Source of the DNA: Chlorophyllum brunneum
Taxonomy: Eukaryota > Basidiomycota > Agaricomycetes > Agaricales > Agaricaceae
Assembly (NCBI GenBank): GCA_963576785.1
Contig: OY756148.1
Location: forward strand, 558,001 to 622,000
DNA: 64,000 bases
Direction of reading: 5' to 3'
The notes beneath the pieces were generated by a model. The model ran no database searches and was not told the origin of the DNA. It worked only from the letters and a program-made list of their open reading frames with translations. The position numbers were made by a program, and so were the translations under genes. Shown in pieces: positions 54,819 through 64,000 of this stretch; within the stretch, counting starts at the first letter, position 1; each line of letters opens with the position of its first letter.

Positions 54819-56628
54819 TCAATACCATCCGATATCTTCAAGAGGCTCTACCCTGAAGTCGGTGATTTGATGCAGGTAAGAAAGTGATGCAAGTTCCAAA
54901 ATCCATACATCGTCGAAGGCGTTAGTGCCATTCATTCCACCGATGGCGAATAGCCTGTCGCTGCCGTGCACTGTAGTATGATAGCCTCGCGGTGTGGGTG
55001 GTTTTCCATAGACACGTCGCTGTTCGTGTTGAAGAGATACTTAATGATGGTAGGATAAGGGGAAGATTGGCTACCAAAGGAAAAGGCTGGACTCACCGAG
55101 GTTCAGCAAGTGAACATCCGAGTTATACTCCTTCTCCAACCCTCCGAAAAGAAATAGGTATGGACCGAGTCGCGTAGATGAATGTGCCAATCGTAAAGAA
55201 ACAGCTGTTCCCCTAAGTTGGTTGACATGATACCAAACTTTCGTTTCTTCGAGACAAAGCCGATCAGGAAAGGCAGGTGTGATTGCGAGAAGTATTACTT
55301 ACTTAGATTAAGCACCCAAACGCTATCCAGAATCCCTCTACCGTCTGCGCCCCCGATGACTATCATGAAGTGATCTACACCGTTCGCAGTGTGGTAGCCC
55401 CTTGGGTCAGGTTTACCACCACACTCAGCGCCACGCTTCATCTCTTGTGTCTCAATGTGTTCCCACCTCAGCCCTGATCTTTCCGCCCGGCTTATTACCG
55501 TTGCTCTTCGTACATCGACCAACGAGCTGACGTCCAAAGACCATACATCGTTCAACGCAGAAAAGCCGTTTCCACCGCCGAATATCCAGATTTTCTCGTT
55601 CCAGAGAACGGCTGAGTGTGCCCGACGTTGCACAGGATATTTCCCCGCTGCGATACGCGGCTGGGACCAAGTCAACGTAAGTGTGTCGAAGACGTAGACA
55701 GAGATAGGGTCAGTGGGTGCGTGTGTAGACATTCCACCAATCAAGACGATCTTAAAGTCTACGGCTGTGGCAGTGTGACCTCTACAAGGGGGTGGAACAT
55801 CGCCCTTATACCCTGGGTGAGTCCACTGCAACGTTTCTACGGGAGTGAGGTGTCTAGTATGTACGATAAAACGGAAATTGTGGGCTTACCAAAATCAAGG
55901 CAATATATATCCCGGTAGCTTTGTTTCTCGTCGCAACCACCAATCACCCAGGCTTTATTTTTGATCGTCGTAGCGGTATGCGAGCGCAAAGTACGTCCTG
56001 GAAGCGCGCCATGTACTGGTGCGCGGTGCCATAGCATCCCTGAGGCAGGAATATCTTCCTCGTCTTTATCGTGCACAAGCTTGATTCCACTCCGGTGCCG
56101 TGGCTGGCTGGCATACCTATCTGGCGCATTTAGCGCAGACGGGCGATGCTTAACGACCGGTCCGACTTGGGCATGTTCTGGTGCCGGTGATATCTGTGGC
56201 GTTGCCGGTTGTGAATGTGGTGGATGGTGTGGGACTGGCAGCTTGGACGAAGACGCAGGAAGCGATGGGCGCCGTGATAGTGTACCGCGAGCATCATCCG
56301 GATCCATAGCGCTGGAGCGGAAGCTGGAGTGTGAGGACCTCGAAACCAGTCGTGGCTGGCCAACGTCAAGTTTTCCCGCACTGCTGGTGTGGCTGAGTGC
56401 TTGTAATACGGGCGTAGGAGGAACTGAAGGTGTCTCCAACTGCTGGGGTTCATCGTCTAAGGATATGTGCTGAAGTATACGCCTCCCGAACGTCGAGTTT
56501 CCCCTGTTATTACTACTGTTGTCAACGGGGCCCAAACTGGGGGGCGGTGTTCTGAGAGGCTGGCTAGACCACTGCGCGAGAGTTGGGCGAGGAGAGGAAG
56601 GGTTATGTGGAAGACCACCTCGTTGCAT
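54819..56628 (-). CDS. Kelch-repeat protein (547 aa), four exons
   Basis: Exons 56628-55890, 55836-55303, 55246-55097 and 55039-54819 sum to 1644 nt and join in phase. The first 185 residues are disordered (Pro/Ser/Arg-rich). At least five Kelch blades follow: LRSHTATTIKNKAWVIGGCD..YCLDF, CRGHTATAVDFKIVLIGGMS..VFDTLTLTW, RRAHSAVLWNEKIWIFGGGN..DVWSLDV, RGYHTANGVDHFMIVIGGAD..SVWVLNL, then LFLFGGLEKEYNSDVHLLNL and RGYHTTVHGSDRLFAIGGMN..DVWILEL. Each has the GG doublet and the Trp or aromatic of the family. Kelch propellers bind partner proteins; basidiomycete relatives resemble the Tea1-type polarity proteins only loosely. Function unassigned. Confidence 0.92.
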
Positions 56629-58722
56629 GATGTCGTTTGAGTTTCCACCTGGTTATTTGGCGCTGAAATGGCGGAAATCGGACAGAATGGCATCGAGTTC
56701 AAACGGGCATATAAAAGGAGGAAGAACAATGGAAGATGGTTGTCTAGGTAGAAATCCGGGTGATAGACGTGTAACCCTGTTTGGTTTACGGGAATTCGCT
56801 TCCCATGTGGACAATCTCCAGACTTTCATTCGTTCCGAGTGTGATTTCTTCTTGATGTCGGGTAACCGCAGTATCATCGGCCACTTGATAAAACACCAGA
56901 TAAGCTTTCAACGTTCAGCACTGATGGCCGGACGCAGGCAGTTTCTACGTAGTCGCCTCTTCACAGCTACGAAAGGATGCGCAACCATTCAGGGTGTATA
57001 TGTGTAGGAGGTTCTCAGCGGTACTTGGCCCTCTCTACACCCGAATATCTGAAGAGATTTGGACAGAAGCCATTTTCCGGTAATTAGTTTATTTGCCGGT
57101 CATGCCAAGCTCGGGCGCCCGTTGGTCCATAACCACGCTTCAACTAGGCGACTGCTGTTCTTGCGGTGATTTGTAAATCTCACAAAAGATATACATCATG
57201 GTACGATTGTATGGTTATGCCCCGGGATTAAGTCCACCTGCTACACGTTGCGCAAGGGCAGAGGGATAGAAGAATTTCCTTTTTCTCTGTCGGCGGTCGC
57301 CGTTTCGCTTCTGGTAGTCTCATTACGTCATCTTTTGGCATCAGAACATACGGCGTAGCTCCTAAGCGTATCCACAACGGCTAAACCAGGTTTGTGGTTG
57401 GGTCCTTGTCCTTTAATCTGATAAATGAGCAGAAGCAACAACCAACCAAGTGTCCAAAGGGATAACGATAAATGTTAGAATTCAGCGCTCGCTGCCTCTG
57501 CCTTCTCGGGTGTTTCGGAGACCTAGCCTAGTTTGAGGTTGCGAAACTACTCGACCTGGGTATCTAAACGCAGATTCTTCAGGCTATTACTGCATATACC
57601 GCTCAGGCCGTATTGACGAAGAGAAAATCGAAGTACTGACCAATTTAAGGCCTAATTTCTGAAGGGACCCTTCCTTGGTTGACAGTGCCTGAATTCACCT
57701 TGAATATCCACCACATCTTTGCTAGCCCTCCCTTTAATCAATAGATGTGGCTCGAATCAAGGGGTGCGGATAATCTGATCAGTGATCTGACCTCATTCCA
57801 AGATTACTCTCCATAAATTAAAGGTAGCGGAAGCCACGGTTATCTCTCGCTGCCACCCGGAAATACTCTTGAGATGGCTTACCATACACTTGGTACTTGA
57901 GTTGCTCCACATCATCTCAGCATTTATTCAACCCTTCCTTTCCGGTCGTAACGGGTCGTGACCTAATTTCTGACTCCTTGCCTAGCTCGTATCCAATTCG
58001 GCCATAAATCCTTCTATACATCATGCCTCACGGCTAATTTGCGGGTTTCCGGAGTTGACCTGCGCTTACAACGGCCCAGTCAGTGACCCTATTTTCTTCG
58101 CCATTCCTACCAAACGGTGAGACTGATACTGATCATATAATGTCATCCAGGGATCTGGCGAATGAATCCCAGTGGTGGACACCCCATTCTCCAAAGTCAC
58201 AGACCGTGACTTTCGACACAGTGTTGTAATTCGTCACGTACACCTGTTCAAAACCATCTCCGAACCCTGAACTTTTTTCAACACGACCTGTCGAACAAAA
58301 ACACTTAACTCTAGCAATCATGCCTCAGATCACCGTACCCCTGTATTTCATTGGCGACGGGCGTGATACCTGGGTACCTCAGACCTCTAACCCCAGGCTG
58401 GCTGGGTGCTGAGGCATAACACAGAGGACTCGGCACCTCAACCCCGCGTTTCGGTGCCCCTTTGCCCCTTTCGCCAAATACTGAATATCCCAAAATTCTT
58501 CAGCCTTCTCGGCATTTAGCGTCATCGACCCTCTCCCCGACGTGCTTTATATTACTCATGATGTCTTAATAACAGCCGCTGGGGTTGATCAGCAGCCATG
58601 GAATGGCTCATTATTTACCCAGGAATCGTCATTCCTGTCCATGAGCTTGGATATAATTCATTCTTGATGGAGTTTCGAGTACTCGATTATGTCCCATTGC
58701 TATTTGCTCTTCGCGTTGAGCC
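56629..58722. other. 2.1-kb gap without supported gene
   Basis: A plus-strand frame across 56519-57007 overlaps the Kelch first exon antisense and is taken as chance. A minus-strand frame at 58133-58321 (MIARVKCFCSTGRVEKSSGF, then EQVYVTNYNTVSKVTV) has a protein-like look but no partner exon or recognised domain. TATA and promoter for the gene at 58723 not obvious. Confidence 0.35.
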
Positions 58723-60121
58723 ATGAACAATACCTACCTGGAAGAATCCTCAAGGCTGGCCACTTCGGCTCGTAGAGCACTACAGCCTATCAACGACCCA
58801 GCAGCGATACCATCACAGCTCGGACGATCGTTCTCAGACTACGTCCTGGGGTATATGGTGAGTGAGATTTCCACGAATGACACAAAAAAGAAACTCACCA
58901 CGGCTCACGTTTGGCCATAGGTCGAGGTCTTTCTCTATGGTGTGTCTAAGTATCAAAGTCGCGTCGAATGTCCCTTGTCAACTGGTTTTCCAACAGGGAT
59001 CAACGTCCTACTCTTTTCTGGGGCTGCGTTCATCCTCGTTTGCAAAGGGAAGGGAACTGTGCGATGGCGACTTCTCGCCTCCGTGGCGGCAATGTTCTCT
59101 ATAGCGACTGCCAATGTCTGTTTGAGCGCATACATGCTGTTTGGCATTTTGATTTACGGGACACCGCTATCCTCGGCGGTTCTTCGGTCAAAGCATATGT
59201 TATACCTTATGAATAAGTATGTTTTCATTCATCTCTATTCTATCATCCGGCTAATGAGAGTAGTATAATTGCGGATACACTGCTTGTGAGCTCATTCCAC
59301 TTACCACTGTAGAAAATCTGATCCTTTCATAACTAGATTTATCGATGTTATTCGATCTGGTCCCGTTCACCGTATATCATTGCAGTACCGTGTACGTTTC
59401 TTCTGGGTACCAGCCGTTAGTCACCAGCTTCTACACTTTCATTGCCAATATCTAACGGAGTGGCGAAATAGTGTCCGGGATCATCGTCATGACTGGTCCT
59501 GTCTTGCTGGTCAGCCAACGGAAAACTATATATCTATGGCTCACCTTTTCTCTGAACGTATTGATCACTGCCCTAACCGGTAAGCCTTTTCGCAAACTCG
59601 GACCGTCGAATATAAACGTTGCTCGTGGTGGGCAGCTACTCGCATCTGGTGGATGGCTCATAAAGCACGCAAAATTCTCGAACCCGGCTTGGCACGCAAG
59701 TGTTATTCTACCTTGGCCATTATGTACGTGGCACCTGGGGGGGGGGAAACGTATTCACTCATTTTTCCTTTCCCAGAATTGAATCAGGAGCAATTTACTC
59801 CTTGTATGTTTTATTGGATCAAGTGCTCCTCGCCGTCAGTGTTTCAAAGATGTCAACCGTCGCATACCCCGTGGCTGACTATCGACTATAGCTCGAGGTG
59901 CAGTCATTTGTTTTGGATGCGGGACTCGCTCAAATTGTAGTAAGTCCGCTCGGTCGTTCAATGATTTGGACCCCCGCTGACACTCACTGAAGGCTATCGC
60001 ACCCACGTTGATTGTCGTGCAACTGGGTCTGGGGCGCCATATCCGGGATCTTGAAGCTAACCTCGTGCTCAGTCGCCAGACATCTGTGCTACTTTCCACT
60101 GTACATACTGATTGCGCTTAA
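58723..60121 (+). CDS. Multi-pass membrane protein (317 aa), basidiomycete family of unknown function, nine exons
   Basis: Exons 58723-58857, 58921-59216, 59264-59285, 59337-59406, 59472-59579, 59636-59723, 59777-59834, 59892-59939 and 59993-60121 sum to 954 nt and join in phase at all eight introns (47-67 nt). Family marks in order: VEVFLYGVSKYQ, INVLLFSGAAFILV, a helix with MFSIATANVCL, IIADTLL spliced to IYRCYSIWSRSPYIIAVP, TIYLWLTFSLNVLITALT, TRIWWMAHKARKILEPG, then IIIESGAIYSLYVLLDQVLL, and AIAPTLIVVQLGLGRHI before a short tail. This is the layout (seven helices, YRCY.IW and ESGAIYSL boxes) of a large agaricomycete-specific family. Intact; function unknown. A ten-G run lies in the sixth intron. 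Confidence 0.88.
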
Positions 60122-60834
60122 CAAGAACCGATGTCATTATGCAATTCCAATAGCGCCAGTCCTGCCAAGGCACCACTGCAGGTTCCTGTTTGAGACTGAC
60201 GTCCAACAGCGATTTTCCACCCTCCGTTTGGAATTACCTCATCGAACCCGCTTCTCTCGGTCATTTTGATGCGACTAGACGTCAGAATCTGTCAGACGCG
60301 AAGAACCCCTCCTGATGGGTCAGGTAATTCTGCGCTGGGAGACTTCGTCCCGATTTATTTCTCATTAGGAGTACCCTGGCAATCATTGTCATCAGCAGCA
60401 TCAAATCGAGAGCCAAGAGCCCGGTTTTGACCCCTTCTCATGGCGGGGAAGAACACTGAAGGCGGCCATCACAGCCTTATGGGACCTAACAGAAGGTCTG
60501 AAACCGCTAGGCAATGACTGCATTGCACATCACGATACACACATTTGAAGGTGTGATTATCACACCAAAATGGCACCGTTGTACTGGTAAGTGCGACCAG
60601 ATATACATCTGTTATCAGTAGCATTTCGGGGAGAACCTTGTCAATGAGCTCGCGTCAAAGCTTCTTATGTATGGATCTGGAGACTAAATGCAAATGAATG
60701 TATCGGTGTGGGTGCGCAACAACTGGTATTAGGTGGGTATAGTGGTCATGTGGGAATATAGTCCGTTCTGCATAGCAATAGGTATCTATTTTGGCCTGTC
60801 CCAAGACGAGAATACGTACCAAGGGTTAATGAAA
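60122..60834. other. Intergenic, no gene recognised
   Basis: Convergent 3' flanks of the membrane-protein gene and the cupredoxin-like gene. Nothing further seen. Confidence 0.35.
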
Positions 60835-61682
60835 TTAAAGCAGAAGCATAACAAAAGCACCCAATCCTACACCCACCAAACCTACACCCATTCCATTAAC
60901 ACCCAGACCCAACGCGCCATTCGATCCGTCATTCTGCGCAGTCCCAGAACTCGCCGCAGGTGCGCTGGAGCTATCAGTAGTAGACGGCGTGCTTCCAGTC
61001 GAAGTAAGGGGCGCAACGGGAGACTTGGCAGCGTTTGCTTTAAATTGTGCCGGCGTCTGCGTCTGTGAGGGGTTGATAGCAAGTACGCCCCCTTGCTGGC
61101 ATTGCTCGCCTGCTTGGTCAAAGATCCTGTCGAACAAAGAATTGATGCGTAAGTTGTGGTTGGAAAGGGAAGTAGAGGGAGGGGACATGCCAAATGGGAT
61201 TGGTGTCGTTGATAGTGAGACGAACGCTGGGCAGACCTGGGGCGTCAACAGGAAGGCTAGTATCGACCTGGCCCCGAAAGACGTGTCATGCTACTCTTCC
61301 AACCCTCAGAACATACGGATACGTACATTGAAGACACCACTATTGAAACCTCCATCGAGCGGCACGCAGGGTGTTTCGAACGTTGTTTCTAACCATTTCG
61401 TTAACGCTTTAGAGGGGATAAACGGATAATATACGTACGAACGGTACTGTGTGCGCCGCTCCTAAACTCAAACACGACGACGTCTCCAGGTACGGGATGA
61501 ATGACTGACGGGTCGAAGCCAATCCCTTTCTTGCTAGAGGTTTGGAGTCATTGTGGAGTCATTGGGTTCGAATTGACCAAAGCATACCCGGTTGTTTCGT
61601 CTTTTCCAACACCGACGAGATACTCAGCTGCGATCACAGAACAAGGTCCAAACAAAAGAGCGACTAAGGCAACAAGTTTCAT
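60835..61682 (-). CDS. Cupredoxin-like secreted protein with C-terminal GPI signal, copper ligands not conserved
   Basis: Read from 61682: MKLVALVALLFGPCSVIAAE (signal peptide), YLVGVGKDETTG, intron, GIGFDPSVIHPVPGDVVVFE, GAHSTV spliced to TTFETPCVPLDGGF, a cupredoxin N-terminal half. Next is the block LPSVRLTINDTNPIWH, then EQCQQGGVLAINPSQTQTPA, then a Ser/Thr/Ala-rich linker and a hydrophobic tail (GVGLVGVGLGAFVMLLL) fitting a GPI signal. The usual second copper-ligand cluster (Cys-x-His-x-Met, as in YC..GHC..GM) reads EQC..GG, so ligands appear lost. One exon junction (about 61.17 kb, PIWH to IFDQ) does not keep phase in my reading, so either a splice site is misplaced or a small indel is present. 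Upstream on the same strand is the membrane-protein gene ending at 61821. Confidence 0.75.
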
Positions 61683-61820
61683 TAGGGATGGTTAGAAGAT
61701 GTCAAGCGGTCGTGTGGTCTAGGTCGAAGCAAAAGGGAAGGTAATGAGGTACATGGTACAGCCTCGCTGTTTACTCTTCACCTGGGCTTTACATAATCCA
61801 GCCCCTATAATGCGCCCTCA

Positions 61821-63599
61821 CTACTCGCTCTCAGGCTCTTCCTGTGTCGTCCCATGCCGAAACTGGATCGAGTGCATTGGTCGCGAGGTTAAGGTCTCCA
61901 TCAACTTGCAGTCAGTCTCACGAAGGTTGAGGATCAATCGCGTTCCCTAGAAATGTTCGTGATCATTCATGAACAATGGTTGGTACCTGGATGACCACAT
62001 ACCGCTAAATAATATGTGGCTGCGAGCCACACACTCCAGTCAATTGCCACAAAAAAACCCGCTGGGCTTGTGGAGAGGAGTTGAAATAGAGATTGTAGGA
62101 TTGTAAATGCTATTTATAATAGATGTTCAAGTCAGCACTGGGGATTTAAACTTGAAGCCACATTGCTTGCCTACCTAGGACTCTGAAGGCGATAATAAAT
62201 GAACGTTGCGGATATAATTAAAAATAAGCCACTCACGGGATCAGGAATAGTGTTCCATCCCGGTAAAAAATGTAGACGATTGGCGTTAACTCCCTGATGT
62301 GCAACAGAGTATCATAAAATGGCTGGCCAACAGGTGACGATTGGTGGAATGTTCGGATAAGCTTGATGAGCATTAAAATGACTTCAATGCCTGTTGAGCA
62401 CAGTTGAATCACACTGCGCAGGTATTCCAAGTTCAATTCTAGACGGTGAAGGAGAGGGAGAAGGCTCACATTTTTGCTAGATGTATTCTAGGTCCGAAAG
62501 AGCTTTCAAAGTCTGTCGTGTTCACCCAGCAACCATAAAATGGAAATTCATCGACAACGGTCCCACTACGATTAACCACAATAATAGACACCAGGGAAAT
62601 CTAATGTCGTGCCAGCAAGTAAGTGGAGTGTGCAAGACAGAGGTCAGTAGACTTGCCAAAATTTCAGCTAATCAACAGAAGTCACGCGTAAGCCATTTTC
62701 TGTCTTACAAACCTCAACTTCACCCACCAAACGTAATGAAACATAAGATGATTGTCACTAAACATCTTTAGTCACCACGGGTCTGGATTCCAAATGTCAA
62801 AGACTCACCAGTAAGGTTCCGATTCCATAGTGCCCGGAGGCGTAAAATTAACAGAACCTTCAGTGTTGCCAAAAGAAGGACTTGTATAGATCTATGAAAT
62901 TCAACATCACGTTTTGAGGCACGGTATGAAGTGCTTACAGTGTAGAAAACCATCGGTAAGCTATCCTACAGCTGGTGTGGTCGCAGTAGACCACCGTGAG
63001 CCTGACTTCTGGATGGCACATAAATACTTACACCTATCAGGTGTTGGGTAAGAGATACAATTAGAAGAAACGAGACAAGTCTCACTGGAGATCTGATGAA
63101 GTTATTTTGCTGAACTGATGGTAAATTGTAAATAGCCTCCTATTCAAGAGAATAAGTGATAGTACTTACCGTAAATGAGTATTCTGACCGATGTGAGCTC
63201 GTGCGGTCAGTTCGGAGATAAAGAATGCTGACATTATTCCTAGGAACGCCCACAATCGGAGAGAGAAGTAAACAACCCGGGCCAGTGTCCATTTGCCGCT
63301 AGGTTGGGCAACAAGTGAGAAGATGACAGGACAAGATAGTCTTGAGGCGTACTGATACATGTGCTTTACCTGCATCTTTGTCAGCCATGCACGTAGTCTA
63401 TGGCTATACACTCACTTCTTGAGGTAGAATGCGCAAGGTCTCGTAGACCACCACCGTGGCTGCAGCAACTGAATTTCCCTGTGTAAGAACGGGCACTTGA
63501 AGATACATAGGATGAGCACCTACGATTAAAACAGCCATTAAATTGTGTCAGGCTCAGATTACCGGCGTAGTCTTCAGGTGTCAGACCCCATTTGTCCAT
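61821..63599 (-). CDS. DUF6533-like multi-pass membrane protein, the apparently intact copy
   Basis: Exon 1 63599-63524 (MDKWGLTPEDYAGNLSLTQF), exon 2 63468-63416 (AAATVVVYETLRILPQE), exon 3 from 63369 (VKHMYQYASRL, SGKWTLARVVYFSLRLWAFL), with a 14-nt exon giving ILIY. Then TVVYCDHTSCRIAYRWFSTL joins in phase to SIQVLLLATLKVLLILRLRA, a loop DEFPFYGCWVNTTDFESSFG, STGIEVILMLIKLIRTFHQS, ELTPIVYIFYRDGTLFLIP, and the last exon RLILNLRETDCKLMETLTSR, stopping at a TAG at 61821-61823. Acidic motif, WTL..YF.LR block and C-terminal LILNLRE are the DUF6533-family marks. No stop is forced in any exon, unlike the copies at 33, 48 and 6.4 kb. Function unknown. Confidence 0.78.
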
Positions 63600-63649
63600 T
63601 TTCGTTTCAGTTCAGGGGTTTTTCTGTCGTTTACTTGGTTGCAAACAAC

Positions 63650-63672
63650 AAGGCAAGGGTTATATACCACCC
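63650..63672 (-). promoter_or_regulatory. TATA box of the 63.6-kb membrane-protein gene
   Basis: The minus strand reads GGTGGTATATAACCCTTGCC about 55-70 bp before the ATG; the same element precedes the 35.0-kb and 47.6-kb copies. Confidence 0.7.
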
Positions 63673-64000
63673 ATATTCTAATTATACACAATATCGGGAA
63701 GACTATCATCAGCAACGCCCACAAAAGGCTGGCGACGATCCTTCGACCTTTTGGAAACAAATGGAATGGTGAAACCACATTTAAGAGGCTATTTTGGCAG
63801 TAGGAAACACTGAGGAAGGACACCAGTGGGGTGTGAACGGACTCCCGAAATCAGAAATCAGTGATGACCTATCATTCTGATGGTATCCGTCGTGTCACCT
63901 AGTGTCTGTGGATAGCGTCTCCAGGAGTCAGTTTCAAATCACTTTTTTCGTCTTCTGTGCCCGCCCGCATCGTTGGTATTCTGGGAAGAGATGGGTGATG
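63673..64000. other. Right edge, no gene recognised
   Basis: Short frames only; nothing supported. Confidence 0.3.

Noticed and set aside
56519..57007. 162-codon plus-strand ORF over the Kelch gene start
   Set aside because: Overlaps a well-supported first exon in antisense, has no domain and no splice or promoter support.
58133..58321. Minus-strand frame resembling a small beta/gamma-crystallin-type or lectin protein
   Set aside because: Only one short exon, no repeated crystallin motif, no partner exon found; resemblance too vague to call.
1..64000. CRISPR arrays, operons, bacterial ribosome binding sites
   Set aside because: Sequence is eukaryotic with spliceosomal introns; no such features expected or seen.

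Overview
This window is nuclear DNA of a filamentous basidiomycete, most likely an agaricomycete. The reasons are dense 45-65 nt GT..AG introns, expanded F-box, Kelch and multi-pass membrane (DUF6533-like) families, a NACHT remnant, and Gypsy (chromodomain) and LINE retrotransposons. I cannot name the species. Gene models were built by hand from splice motifs and reading phase. The best ones (nine-exon membrane protein at 58.7 kb, INH1, ATP14, the 547-residue Kelch protein, the 175-residue protein at 22.5 kb) close in phase at every junction.

Layout. 0-4.6 kb holds nested transposons: the 3' end of a Gypsy element (pol, an extra ORF, the 3' LTR) sits inside a LINE on the other strand whose ORFs carry seven nonsense codons and no frameshift. 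4.6-7.2 kb is AT-rich relic DNA ending in a broken exon of a membrane-protein family. 7.2-13.8 kb has two housekeeping genes on the minus strand, tRNA pseudouridine synthase (DEG1/PUS3) and mitochondrial RNA polymerase (RPO41). 14-22.5 kb is accessory: an unrecognised diverged repeat, two DUF6533-like membrane-protein genes and a small unknown gene. 22.5-31.4 kb is a gene-rich core: a small conserved protein, an F-box protein, a secreted SurE-like phosphatase, a head-to-head pair encoding ATP synthase subunit h (ATP14) and the ATP synthase inhibitor (INH1), and a second F-box gene.

31.4-41.4 kb is a gene graveyard. It contains a fragment of DEG1, a broken membrane-protein copy, an intron-retaining partial copy of RPO41, a KWPR/HVPQ-motif fragment and a frameshifted NACHT NTPase. 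41.5-46 kb carries a secreted Asn/Gly-rich protein gene and a third F-box gene. 46.5-50.1 kb is again relic: Kelch fragments, a broken membrane-protein copy and a broken cupredoxin copy. 52.4-56.6 kb has a GH28 pectinase gene and an intact Kelch gene. 58.7-60.1 kb has an intact multi-pass membrane protein. 60.8-63.6 kb has an intact-looking cupredoxin-like/membrane-protein pair, of which 47.6-49.86 kb is an inverted, decayed duplicate.

Functionally, RPO41, ATP14 and INH1 serve mitochondrial gene expression and ATP synthase, and DEG1 serves tRNA modification. The rest is fast-turnover accessory content (membrane proteins, F-box, Kelch, NACHT, secreted proteins). The most striking signal is repeated local duplication followed by decay: both housekeeping genes at 7-14 kb have broken copies at 32-37 kb, and a two-gene block is duplicated in inverted orientation with a 22-bp perfect palindrome at its edge.
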